Position numbers and translations under genes: made by a program. Below, piece after piece: positions 1 to 11,024 of a stretch of 20,875 bases of DNA. Position 1 is the first letter of the stretch, and each line of letters opens with the position of its first letter. Location of the stretch: assembly GCA_020633515.1 (NCBI GenBank), contig JACKDM010000070.1:1-20875 (forward strand), written 5' to 3'. The stretch is from Myxococcales bacterium. Its GTDB lineage: Bacteria > Myxococcota > Bradymonadia > UBA7976 > UBA1532. The notes under the pieces were generated by a model. The model was not told the origin of the DNA, did not search any database, and worked only from the letters and a program-made list of their open reading frames with translations.

Positions 1-1459
1 CGGGGGGCGGTTCGGGGGGCGCGGGGGGCGCGGCGGGGGGTGCTGCTTCGTCGGCGGCGGGCGCGGCGGCCGGGATCGCAGCGGCGGGGATCGCGGCGCC
101 ATCGCAGGGGGCGCAGCCGAGGGACTCGCCGGCGGTGCAGCGGTTGTCGGCGCCGGTGAGGGGGCGCTCGGCGCGGAGGTCTTCGCCGTTGCCGCAGAGG
201 GTGCTGCCGCGGATCGCGTGGGTGAGGCAGCCTTCGCCGTAGTGGCGGGCGGCGGCGGCGGCGCAGCGGGCGGCGAGCTCGGAGACGTCGTCGGCGCTCA
301 TGAGGCGGTGGTCGACGATGAGCTCGTCGCTGTCGCCGCGGCGCTTGGCGACGAGGCCGCCGGCGGGGCAGGCGTAGTTGGGCATGCAGCCGGGGATGCC
401 GATGGCGTCGGTGATCTCGGGCGCGCAGCGGCGGATGTGGGCGTCGAAGACGGCGGTGCGGGCGGCGGCGTCGCGGGCGGTCTCGCGGAGGAGGACGTCG
501 TGGCCTTGGGCGCGGACGTCGGGCAGGTAGCTGGCGTGCAGCTCGCTGGCGCTGCATCCCGAGCTGTAGAGGAGGAGGGTGCCGGGGCGGACGTCGAGCT
601 CGGGGTCGCAGACGCAGGGGTCGTAGGCGCCGGCGGCGGCGGGTCCCTGGGCGCCGGGCGGGGGCGGGGCCTTGCCTTGGAGGAGGCCGACGCGGTTGCC
701 GGTGAGGGTGGTGTCGATGAGCGCGGGCACGGCTTCGCAGGCGGCGATGGCGACGCGGGCGCCGGTGATCTCGACGGTCTGGAGGACGGCGCCGGGGCTG
801 TGGAGGCGGGCGTCGTCGGGGCAGCGGTCGCCGGTGAGGGCGCCGAAGGCGAGCGCGGTGTCGCCGCCGCTGAGGGTGGCGCGGACGAGGCGGAGGCCGG
901 GGGCGCGCTCGACGGCGATCCCGGTCTGGGCGCCGGTGACGCGGACGTCGAGGAGCGTTGCGTCGGGGGCGGCGATCTCGACGCCGCGGGTGGCGCCGTC
1001 GACGCGGAGGTGGCGGATGGCGGCGTCGGGGGCTTCGACGCGGAGCGCGGTGCCGGGGCCGGTGATGGGGTGGCGGCCGCCGTCGAAGGTGGCGCCTTCG
1101 CCGCGGAGGGTGACGCAGGCGGCGCCGGGGGGGGCGGTGATGGGGCCTTGCAGCGCGACCTCGGCGCCGGGGGTGGCGAGCGCGGCGGTGCAGCTCTCGC
1201 AGTCGGCGCAGGGCGTGCCGCGGCCGGCGTGGGCGGCGAGCGCGGTGAGGGTGAGCGCGGCGAAGGTGAGCGCCGCGAGGGGGCGACCGGCGGCGCGGGC
1301 GCGACGATCGGCGGCGGTGAGATCGGCGGCGCGGGCGCGACGATCGGCGGCGGTGAGATCGGCGGTGGCAGCGGGATGCGCGGCGGCGCCGAGATCGGCG
1401 GCGCGGGCGAGACGGGCGGGCGCTTCGGGGGCGGGCGCGGGGGTCGCGGGGGCGGTCAT
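1..1459 (-). CDS. Exported right-handed parallel beta-helix repeat protein, 3' end cut by window edge
   Basis: The reading frame stays open from an ATG at 1459 to the left edge (486 codons visible, no stop), so the C-terminus lies outside. The start is set by a strong AGGAGGAGG 6-7 nt upstream. The first ~57 residues are Ala/Arg-rich and contain a 12-residue tandem repeat. A hydrophobic stretch, RPLAALTFAALTLTALAAHA, then looks like a signal peptide. Roughly residues 100-215 show short beta-strand repeats (TLRGEGATFDGG, LRVEAPDAAIRHLRVDG, GVEIAAPDATLLDVRVTG, GIAVERAPGLRLVRATLSGG) typical of parallel beta-helix (pectate-lyase-like) folds. The later half is Cys-rich and ends in an Ala/Pro-rich tract at the edge. 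No catalytic residues of a polysaccharide lyase can be assigned, so an enzymatic or a surface/structural role are both possible. It is the last visible gene of the minus-strand cluster, 45 nt after argG. Confidence 0.8.
   Translation of the reverse strand, partial: MTAPATPAPAPEAPARLARAADLGAAAHPAATADLTAADRRARAADLTAADRRARAAGRPLAALTFAALTLTALAAHAGRGTPCADCESCTAALATPGAEVALQGPITAPPGAACVTLRGEGATFDGGRHPITGPGTALRVEAPDAAIRHLRVDGATRGVEIAAPDATLLDVRVTGAQTGIAVERAPGLRLVRATLSGGDTALAFGALTGDRCPDDARLHSPGAVLQTVEITGARVAIAACEAVPALIDTTLTGNRVGLLQGKAPPPPGAQGPAAAGAYDPCVCDPELDVRPGTLLLYSSGCSASELHASYLPDVRAQGHDVLLRETARDAAARTAVFDAHIRRCAPEITDAIGIPGCMPNYACPAGGLVAKRRGDSDELIVDHRLMSADDVSELAARCAAAAARHYGEGCLTHAIRGSTLCGNGEDLRAERPLTGADNRCTAGESLGCAPCDGAAIPAAAIPAAAPAADEAAPPAAPPAPPEPPP
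1289..1360 (-). repeat. Perfect 36-bp tandem duplication inside the beta-helix gene
   Basis: Two identical 36-bp units lie at 1289-1324 and 1325-1360. In the minus-strand frame each encodes the 12 residues ADLTAADRRARA (phase may be shifted), in the N-terminal region before the presumed signal peptide. A partial, diverged third copy (ADLGAA) lies further upstream in the protein. The length is a multiple of three, so the frame is kept. The copies are identical at every base, which suggests a recent duplication. Confidence 0.9.
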
Positions 1460-1461
1460 CG

Positions 1462-1483
1462 GGGCCTCCTCCTGGGGAGGCCC
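1462..1483 (-). promoter_or_regulatory. Hairpin enclosing the ribosome binding site of the beta-helix gene
   Basis: In the argG-to-beta-helix gap, GGGCCTCC and GGAGGCCC form a perfect 8-bp, nearly all-GC stem with a 6-nt loop. The 3' arm in the mRNA contains the GGAGG Shine-Dalgarno sequence, only two bases from the ATG. Translation could therefore be limited unless ribosomes arriving from argG or another factor open the stem. No T-tract follows, so it is a poor intrinsic terminator. The structure is seen in the sequence; the regulatory role is inference. Confidence 0.5.
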
Positions 1484-1504
1484 GAGACTACCATCAACCG
1501 GCGA

Positions 1505-2731
<1,227 letters not shown>

Positions 2732-2783
2732 GGTCGGCTTTCCTGGCTGCTGTCGGGTTGCGGGGACCGGGGGACGGGCTGAT

Positions 2784-4867
2784 CTAGCCGATGACGCCGT
2801 GGTCCACAAGGCGGGCGAGTATGCGGGTCGACTCGAGCTCGGGCATGCCGGCGATGTCGATGATGTCCTGGTAGGTGGTGCGGCCGTCGACCTGGCTCAA
2901 GATGAAGCCTTCGCGGTGGTCGAGGGACTGCCAGACGATCTCCTGCTGGCGGAGGCGGACGCGGGGGACGCGGCCGAGGCTGCCGAGGCGGGCGCGGTAC
3001 ATGGCGAGGAGGCGGGTGGTGTTGTCGGTGAGGTAGCGGCGGGCCTCGGCGTGGTTGGCGTCGGCGGCGAGGACCTGTTCGACGAGGGCGAGGGCGCCGG
3101 TGAAGTCGTCGGCCTGCTGCTTGCGGCGGGCTTCGACCATGATCGCGTCGAGGTCGGCGCCGGGCGGGGGGGCGGCGAGGGGGCGGCGCGCGGGCGTGGC
3201 GGGGGTCTCGACGGCGTCGATGGCGGCGATGCCGGCGCTGAGGATGGCGCGGAGGGCGTCGTCGAGGTCGGTCTCGGGCGGCGGGGGGGCTGGTTTTTCG
3301 GCGCGGCGAGGGCCGCGGGCGCGGGTGGCGGCGGCGGGCGCGGGCTCGGGGCGGCAGGGGCGCGGCGGCGGCGGCGGGCGCGGGCTCGGCGGCGGCGACG
3401 GGTGGCGGCGGCGGGCGGCGGCGACGGGCGTGGCGGCGGCGGCGGCGGGCGTGGCGGCGAGCGCGGCGGGCGCAGCGGCGGCGGGCGCGGCGGCGGCAGG
3501 CGCGGGCGCGGCGGGCTGCGCCAGGTCGAGGAGAGGCGCGGGTGGGCTCGCCGGCGCGGGCGCGGGTTCGGCGACGGGCGTGGGCTCGCCGGCCGGCGGA
3601 GGCGCCGCGGCCGCGGGCTCGCCGATCGACGCCGGCTCGACGCCCGGCGCCGGCGGGGTCGCCGCCTCGGCGCGGGTCGGGCTCACCACCGGGGTCACCG
3701 CGGTGTCGCGGAACACCGGCTCGGCGGGCGTGGACGCCGCCTCGGGCTGGCCGGTCGACCCCGCGGCAGGAGCGCCTCGGCGCGGCGGCGGCGGGACCGA
3801 CGAGCGCCGTGGCCCCGCGTTGCCCGGCGGCGGCGTGGTGCGGCCGACGCGGTCGACGCCGGCGACGTCGCGGGTGCGCGGGTCGACCGGGCTCAGCGGC
3901 CCGGTCGCGTGGCGCAGCGACGCGTCGGGCACGGCCGGGCGGGGGCCTTCGAACGAGGGCGCCCGTCGCCGATCGATGTGCACCCCCGGCGCCTCGCTCG
4001 TCGACGAGCGGCCGCGCCCCTCGTCGGGCGGCGGGCTCGAGCCGGGCGGCTGCGAGCGCGGCGACTCGAAGGGCAGCTCCTCGGCGCCCTTCTCCTCCCA
4101 GGCCTTGAAGTCCTCGTCGAGCAGCAGATCGATGCTGTCGTCGCTCATCTCGGCGAGGTCGCGGCGGCGCTTGCGCGGATCGGCCACGGCGGCGCTCGCC
4201 GGGCGGGTCGCGGGGCTCGGCTGGGGGGCGGGGTCGGTGTCGGGCTCGACGGCGAGCGCGTCGCTGTCGTCCTCGCCCGGCTCGAACGGCACCGCGAAGC
4301 GCTCGGTCGGCAGCTCGAACGGGTCGTGCTCGGGCATCATCTCGAGGCTGTGCTGCACGCGGGCGTCGTCGTCGAAGCGCGGCCGGGTGCGGGGGCGGCT
4401 CGGGCTGTGGCCCCACGCCTCGGCCTCGGTGCCGGGGCGGGCGGTGAGGCTGCCGGCTTCGAGCGCGGGGAAGAACGCCTCGTCGGCGTCGGCGACCTCG
4501 GAGGGCGGCGGCGGGGCCTCGCCGTCGTCGGGGCCTTCTTCGAGCAGCTCCGACCAGTCGAGCTCTTCGATGCTGTCGTCGAGCATCGCGTTGATCGACT
4601 CGTCGATCGCCGCCTCGAGGTCGCCCTCGTCGCCGTCGAAGGTGCGCACCGGCGCCGGGCGGTGGTGTTCGAGGAAGGCGTCGATGCCGATCTGGAAGTT
4701 GTCTTCGATGAAGCGCAGGTACTCGGCGGCGATCTCGTTGTGCGGGTCGATGTCGAGGACCTCGCGCCAGCAGGAGATGGCGTCGTAGAGCTTGCCCTCT
4801 TCGTAGAGGCTCGCCCCTCGTTCGAGCAGGGCCTGCGCCCGCTCGTCGCCTGTCTCCTGCTGCGCCA

Positions 4868-4868
<1 letters not shown>
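2784..4868 (-). CDS. TPR protein with Ala/Pro linker and C-terminal winged-helix-like domain, Hsp70-associated
   Basis: A 694-residue predicted cytoplasmic protein (no signal peptide). Residues ~8-60 form TPR-like helices ([24 protein letters not shown]). An acidic region (~70-170) and a long Pro/Ala/Ser-rich, probably disordered linker to about residue 540 follow. Residues ~575-625 form another TPR-like helical hairpin ([23 protein letters not shown]). Residues 650-694 form a small winged-helix-like domain ([20 protein letters not shown]) that matches the N-terminus of the J-domain protein two genes upstream. The ATG at 4868 shares its A with the dnaK-like stop codon (TGATG), implying translational coupling; a TTG one codon earlier is an alternative. 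Function is unknown. The context suggests a client adaptor or partner of the Hsp70; in Myxococcus, comparable accessory Hsp70 loci (SglK, StkA) affect motility and exopolysaccharide, but homology to those loci is unverified. Confidence 0.85.
3335..3420 (-). other. Low-complexity coding tract with possible compensating frameshifts
   Basis: Within the linker of the TPR gene, the annotated frame switches from Ala/Pro text to Arg/Pro text ([20 protein letters not shown]) and then back to EPAPAAA. Over the same bases an alternative frame reads [20 protein letters not shown], which resembles the linker on either side (for example [11 protein letters not shown]). Two nearby indels that cancel each other, either real or from sequencing this GCC/GCG-rich tract, would explain it. 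The main ORF stays open either way. Confidence 0.4.
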
Positions 4869-6685
<1,817 letters not shown>

Positions 6686-6699
6686 TGCGGCGGTCTCCC

Positions 6700-8130
6700 T
6701 TACATGCGCTTGATGGCCCGGAGGGCCTGCTTCGTCTCGTCGTTCTTCGGGTCGAGCTTGAGGGCGGCCTCGAGGACGCTCTGCGCCTTCTTCGGCAAGT
6801 TCGCCTGCGCGTAGATTCTCCCGAGGAGCAGCAGATAGTCCACTTCCTGCGGCTGCGCCTCGACGGCGCGCCCGGCGAGCTCGGCGGCTTTGTGCAGGTC
6901 GATGCCGTGCTCGAGCAGGAGCCCGGCGACGTGGGCGCAGTAGTCGTGGCGAGGGCTCTGGTCGCAGGCTTCGAGGTAGAGCGCGATCGCCTCGCGCACC
7001 CGGCCGACCGACTCCTGCATGTAGCCGGCCTTCCACTGCTGCTCGGCGCGCACCTGGCGGGCGCGCTCGTCGACCTTTTCGAACGCGGCCTTGTACTGCT
7101 CGTTGCGCGGGTCGAAGCTCACCGCGAGCCGCAGCGCGTTGGCGGCGGCGATGAAGCTCTCGGCCTTGTAGTGGGCCATGCCCTCCTTGTAGTAGCGCTC
7201 GGCGCGGTCGAGCCGCTCGGCGACCGGGTTCGCGAGGCCGGTCTCGCGGCGGGTGCGGGTGTTCTGTTCGAGCCGCGCCCGCAGCGCGTCCTTGCGCTCG
7301 GCGCTCTCGGCGAGCTGCTTCTGCCGCCGGGTCTCGTCGGCGGCGCGGCGCTCGTCTTCGAGTCGGGCGCGGAACGCGCGGTCGCGGGCGGTCACCGCGC
7401 GGGCGTAGGCCTCGCGCAGCGCCTCGTCGCGGGTCAGCGCCTCGTAGATCTCGGTGCCGCGCTTGAAGATCTGCTCGATCATCGGCCGGAACGCGCCGAC
7501 GTCGCGGCGGAAGACCGTGTCGGGGTGGAAGCGCTTGGAGAACGCGAAGTAGGCCTTCTTGAGCGCCTTGCGGTCAGCGGTGGGCTCGACGCCGAGGTAC
7601 TCGAAGTGGTCGAGCGCGTCCTGGTGCTCGGCGAGGAAGAGCGTCTCCTTCTTCTGCTCGAGGGTCAGCGCGGCGCGCTCGAGGAGGCGGCGGCGGTCGA
7701 AGACGTGGCCGCCGTAGCGGTCCTGGCCCGGATCGGCGAACGGGCGGCCGGGGACGCGGCCGAGCGCGCCGTGGCGGCGGAGGATCGCGACGTCCTGGGG
7801 GTCGACGCCGGTGAAGTCGGGCACGTTCGGCCGGGTGGCGCGGGGCAGCTCGCGGGTCTCCTGGCGCCGGGCGGGGAGGCGGATCGGGCGGCGGTCGCCC
7901 TCGGCGCGCTGCACGGTGATCAGGCGGTGTTCGAGCAGCTCGGTGAGGAGCTTGATCGTCTCCCGCTGGCCGAAGCCGCTCATGGCGCAGAGGTCGGCGA
8001 TGCTGGTGAGGCCGTCGACGCGGGTGAGCACGAAGGCGGCGCGGGAGTCGATCGGCGCCGCCGTGACGTCCGCGTCCGTGCGGCAGGCGATGTCCTCCCA
8101 TGCCCCGAGATCTGCGACCGACGCGCTCAA
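6700..8130 (-). CDS. Winged-helix / J-domain / TPR co-chaperone
   Basis: A 476-residue predicted cytoplasmic partner for the adjacent Hsp70. Residues ~28-73 are a small winged-helix-like domain (AAFVLTRVDGLTSIADLCAM). A J domain spans ~174-245 (HFEYLGVEPTADRKALKKAYF) with the essential HPD at 202-204, which in this family stimulates Hsp70 ATPase activity. Residues ~250-300 are a charged, probably coiled helix. About five TPR-like units from ~305 to the C-terminus end in ALKLDPKNDETKQALRAI. No Gly/Phe or zinc-finger region of classical DnaJ is present, so client choice may rest on the TPRs or winged-helix domain. The start is TTG at 8130: an in-frame TGA lies 12 nt upstream, GAGGGGG precedes it by about 6 nt, and the next ATG (residue 50) would remove the winged-helix domain. 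It heads the minus-strand cluster. Confidence 0.9.
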   Translation of the reverse strand: MSASVADLGAWEDIACRTDADVTAAPIDSRAAFVLTRVDGLTSIADLCAMSGFGQRETIKLLTELLEHRLITVQRAEGDRRPIRLPARRQETRELPRATRPNVPDFTGVDPQDVAILRRHGALGRVPGRPFADPGQDRYGGHVFDRRRLLERAALTLEQKKETLFLAEHQDALDHFEYLGVEPTADRKALKKAYFAFSKRFHPDTVFRRDVGAFRPMIEQIFKRGTEIYEALTRDEALREAYARAVTARDRAFRARLEDERRAADETRRQKQLAESAERKDALRARLEQNTRTRRETGLANPVAERLDRAERYYKEGMAHYKAESFIAAANALRLAVSFDPRNEQYKAAFEKVDERARQVRAEQQWKAGYMQESVGRVREAIALYLEACDQSPRHDYCAHVAGLLLEHGIDLHKAAELAGRAVEAQPQEVDYLLLLGRIYAQANLPKKAQSVLEAALKLDPKNDETKQALRAIKRM

Positions 8131-8203
8131 GCGACCCCCTCACGGCGCCTCGACGGCGCGCTGACGAACACCTGCCCCCGTCCCGGCGAGTGGCCGGAGC
8201 CCC

Positions 8204-8234
8204 ATTATCTAGCGGACATGCGGCCGGGGAGCAA
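8204..8234 (-). promoter_or_regulatory. Predicted sigma70-like promoter for the chaperone/argG cluster
   Basis: On the minus strand, TTGCTC (8229-8234) and GATAAT (8204-8209) are separated by 19 bp. The TAGATAAT core is a conspicuous A/T-rich patch in otherwise GC-rich DNA and matches the -10 consensus at five of six bases. The spacing is longer than ideal. The start codon at 8130 would lie about 65-70 nt downstream of the expected transcript start. Confidence 0.5.
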
Positions 8235-8290
8235 CGACGGCGCACGATGACGCGCCGCACGCCACCCGGAGATCGACGATGGCGGGTCGC

Positions 8291-8320
8291 TTGTCAGCAA
8301 GGCGCGGTTTCTCTTATGGT
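8291..8320 (+). promoter_or_regulatory. Predicted sigma70-like promoter for the discoidin/membrane protein gene
   Basis: TTGTCA (8291-8296, five of six to the -35 consensus) and TATGGT (8315-8320, four of six to -10) are separated by 18 bp. The expected start near 8327 lies downstream of the ATG at 8279, which argues against that upstream start for the next gene and favours the GTG at 8363. It faces away from the minus-strand promoter at 8204-8234. Confidence 0.5.
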
Positions 8321-8362
8321 CCCCGCCGCCCCGAAACGCGGGGTCCGCCTCGACCGGTGCCC

Positions 8363-10855
8363 GTGAAGAACGCCGTCGTCATCGCCGCGCTGCTGTGGGT
8401 GCCGCTCGCCGCGCTCGCCGAGCCGTCCCCGGTCGACGCGGGCGCGAGCGACGCCGCCGCCGCGGGGGAGGGGACCGCCGAGCGCGCCTGCCCCCCGGGC
8501 AACCTCCTCGCCAGCCGCCGCCCCACGCACAGCCTCGGCGTGCGGGGCGCCGACCGCCTCACCGACAACCGGATCCGCCGCGACGGCTCGACCTGGAATG
8601 GCCCCCGCTCGGCGATCTTCGACGACGGCAAGGCCACCATCACCTGGGATCTCGGCCGCCCGACGGGGATCGGCGCGGTGATGGTGCAGGCCGACAACAA
8701 CGACACCTTCGCGCTCGAAGGCTCGCTCGACGGCGAGACGTGGTCGCTCTTGTGGGCGGTGCCGCAGCACCCGCAGCCCGGCTTGCAGACGCGGCTGACG
8801 CAGGGGCTCGACGCGACGGCGCGCTACCTGCGCTTCGGCGGCGCGCAGGGCGACGACTTCTATGGCGTCGGCGAGCTGCAGGTCTACTGCGCGCAGCCCG
8901 CGCTGTGGCCGCCGCCGATCGAGGCCGAGGCGACGCCGGCGAACGAGCAGAAGTCGGGCGAGGACTCGCGCAAGATCCGCATGACCCACAACAAGGTCGC
9001 GATCGCCGTCCTCGGCGGGATCGCGATCCTGGCGATGATGGGCCTCGGGCGCGGCTGGCCGCGGGCGCGGCTCTTCATGGCGGCGGGCGGGCTCGGCGCG
9101 ATCGGCTGGACGGTGTTCGCGACGTGGCGGGAGCCGGGCGGGGCCGGATCGGCGTGGATGTGGGCGATGATCGTCGCGGCCGCCGCGCTCCTCGCCGCGC
9201 TCGCGTGGTGCCTCTCGCGGTGGCGGCAGGGGCGGCCGTTCGCGGTCGTCTTCGAGCGCGCGGTGCTCGCCGCGATCGTCGTCGCCGGCGCGATGTCCTG
9301 GATCAACTACGGCACCTTCCACAGCAGCCGCGCGGTGCACTACTGGGACGCGTTCCACTACTACGTGGGCGGCAAGTACTTCCGCGAGAACCGCTACCAC
9401 CTCATCTACCAGTGCTCGGCGATCGCCGAGGTCGACGACGGCCGCCGCGCCGAGTTCGAGAAGCGGCAGATCCGCGACCTGCGCAACAACGCGCTCGGCG
9501 ACGCGATGCCGCACCTCGACCGCGACGCCGAGTGCCGCGCCGCCTTCTCGCCCGAGCGCTGGGCCGCCTTCCGCCAGGATCTCCGCCTGTTCCGCTCGTT
9601 CATGGGCGATGACTGGTGGGCCAAGATGTTCAAGGACCACGGCTTCAACGCGAGCCCGGTCTGGATCATGGTCGGCCGCCCGCTCACCAACATCGGCTGG
9701 GACGACGGCCTCCCGCCGCCCGAGCTCGTCGAGTCGCCGGCCAACCGCGCCGGCAAGGATCGCGCGGCGCGCACCGCGATCCGCACCCGCTTCGCGGTCG
9801 ACCGCGACCGCTTCGAGCGCTACATCGGCCGGCTCGCGCTCCTCGACGGCGCGCTCTACGTCGGCATCTTCGGGCTCATCTTCTGGGCGTTCGGCCTGCG
9901 GGCGTGCGCGCTCGCGGTCCTGATCTGGGGCTGCGGCTACCCGTGGGCCTACTTCTGGACCGGCGGCAGCTTCGGGCGGGTGCCGTGGCTGTTCATGGCG
10001 ACGGCCGGCATGTGCTTGATGGGCAAGGGCTATCGGGCGTTCGGCGGCGCGGCGATCACCTGGTCGATGCTCTTGCGGGTCTTCCCCGGCGCGTTGATCG
10101 GCGGGATCGCGGTCAAGATCGGCTGGAACCTCATCCGCCACCGCACGATCACCCGCAACCACCGGCGGGTGATCCTCGGCTGCTCGCTCGGGCTCGTGGT
10201 GCTCGTCGGCGCGAGCCTGCCGGTCGTGGGCGGGTTCTCGGCCTACGAGGAGTTCCTCGGCAACTCGATGAAGCACACCGGCACCCCGCTGACCAACCAC
10301 ATGGGGCTGCCGACGCTGCTCAGCTTCAAGTGGGAGCACCGGGCGCGGATGACCCGCGACAACAAGCAGGACGACCCGTTCATCGTCTGGAAGAAGCACC
10401 GCCAGGAGACCCTCGCCGCCCGCCGCGGGCTGCACGTCGCCTGCCTGCTCGCCTTCCTCGGGCTGCTCGGCTTCGTCGGCCGCCGGCTCGACGACTGGGC
10501 GCTCGTCTCGCTCTCGACCTTGCTGATGGTCGGGGTCTTCGAGCTGACCTGCTACTACTACAGCTTCGTCGTGCTGCTCGCGCCGCTCGCGCTGCGGCGG
10601 CTCAGATACGCAGCGGCGCTCTTGGTGATGGTGGTCTGGGGGCAGGTGCTCCAGCTCCAGGTCGGCTGGTACGACGTGCAGTACACCTACGAGACGGCGA
10701 TCGTGCTCGGGGCGATGCTGTTCATCCTGCTCGACATCGCGTGGCGGCATTGGCGGCTCGATCGGGCCGGGATCGCGGACGATCCCGACGCGAACCCGCC
10801 GCGGGGTCCGAGCGACGAGGCGGCGCCGGCCGAGGCGCCCGTGGCGGCGCGGTGA
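8363..10855 (+). CDS. Multi-pass membrane protein with exported discoidin-like domain, GT-C glycosyltransferase-like
   Basis: An 830-residue protein. The GTG start at 8363 (or GTG at 8357) places a signal peptide, MKNAVVIAALLWVPLAALA, at the N-terminus; the ATG at 8279 would put ~28 Arg-rich residues before it and precedes the predicted promoter. Residues ~46-178 resemble an F5/8 type C (discoidin) carbohydrate-binding domain: NLLAS at the start, ITWDLGRPTGIGAVMVQADN, FALEGSLDGETWSLL, RYLRFGG and GVGELQVYC. From ~210 onward there are around ten hydrophobic segments. A loop with HYWDAFHYYVGGKYF (326-340) recalls the Asp/aromatic first loop of GT-C/GT87-like lipid-linked sugar transferases. The C-terminus is an Ala/Pro-rich cytoplasmic-type tail. 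Transferase activity is inferred from topology and that loop only. It has its own predicted promoter and a hairpin downstream, so it is probably monocistronic. Confidence 0.82.
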   Translation: MKNAVVIAALLWVPLAALAEPSPVDAGASDAAAAGEGTAERACPPGNLLASRRPTHSLGVRGADRLTDNRIRRDGSTWNGPRSAIFDDGKATITWDLGRPTGIGAVMVQADNNDTFALEGSLDGETWSLLWAVPQHPQPGLQTRLTQGLDATARYLRFGGAQGDDFYGVGELQVYCAQPALWPPPIEAEATPANEQKSGEDSRKIRMTHNKVAIAVLGGIAILAMMGLGRGWPRARLFMAAGGLGAIGWTVFATWREPGGAGSAWMWAMIVAAAALLAALAWCLSRWRQGRPFAVVFERAVLAAIVVAGAMSWINYGTFHSSRAVHYWDAFHYYVGGKYFRENRYHLIYQCSAIAEVDDGRRAEFEKRQIRDLRNNALGDAMPHLDRDAECRAAFSPERWAAFRQDLRLFRSFMGDDWWAKMFKDHGFNASPVWIMVGRPLTNIGWDDGLPPPELVESPANRAGKDRAARTAIRTRFAVDRDRFERYIGRLALLDGALYVGIFGLIFWAFGLRACALAVLIWGCGYPWAYFWTGGSFGRVPWLFMATAGMCLMGKGYRAFGGAAITWSMLLRVFPGALIGGIAVKIGWNLIRHRTITRNHRRVILGCSLGLVVLVGASLPVVGGFSAYEEFLGNSMKHTGTPLTNHMGLPTLLSFKWEHRARMTRDNKQDDPFIVWKKHRQETLAARRGLHVACLLAFLGLLGFVGRRLDDWALVSLSTLLMVGVFELTCYYYSFVVLLAPLALRRLRYAAALLVMVVWGQVLQLQVGWYDVQYTYETAIVLGAMLFILLDIAWRHWRLDRAGIADDPDANPPRGPSDEAAPAEAPVAAR

Positions 10856-10875
10856 CCGCAGCGGCGCCGCGCCAT

Positions 10876-10892
10876 ACCGTCCGCCGGACGGT
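10876..10892 (+). terminator. Short GC hairpin after the membrane protein gene (weak terminator or operator)
   Basis: ACCGTCC and GGACGGT form a perfect 7-bp stem with a 3-nt loop, 21 nt after the stop codon. No T-run follows, so termination would not be classical. It also lies about 20 nt upstream of the candidate -35 of the opp operon and could equally be a repressor operator. Confidence 0.35.
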
Positions 10893-10912
10893 CCGTTCCG
10901 GTGTGAGCCGGC

Positions 10913-10941
10913 TTGATCTGCGCGCGGCCGTGCGCTACGAC
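10913..10941 (+). promoter_or_regulatory. Candidate promoter of the opp operon
   Basis: TTGATC (10913-10918) and TACGAC (10936-10941) are 17 bp apart in the 169-bp gap before the first substrate-binding gene. The -35 keeps TTGA, but the -10 matches only three of six. This would give a leader of about 75-80 nt before the TTG start at 11025. Position is the main support. Confidence 0.35.
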
Positions 10942-11024
10942 GGGCGACCCGCGCCCGACGCGCCCTGTCGCGCCGGTGTCCCCGCGCCTTCGCGGCGCGC
11001 CATCCGACCGGGAGGAGCTCGCCG

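Noticed and set aside
1289..1365. 36-bp units considered as a CRISPR repeat
   Set aside because: The units are directly adjacent with no spacer, number only two, and keep the reading frame of a protein.
6686..7036. Extended N-terminus for the Hsp70 starting at 7036
   Set aside because: The added residues overlap the J-domain gene and are not Hsp70-like; MERIIGIDLGTTNS at 6685 is the normal Hsp70 start.
8279..8362. ATG at 8279 as start of the discoidin/membrane protein
   Set aside because: It lies upstream of the predicted promoter's start point and puts an Arg-rich stretch before a clean signal peptide; GTG at 8363 fits better.
10859..11024. Small gene or RNA in the gap before the opp operon
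   Set aside because: No open frame with a ribosome binding site and no recognisable RNA fold beyond a 7-bp hairpin and a weak promoter.
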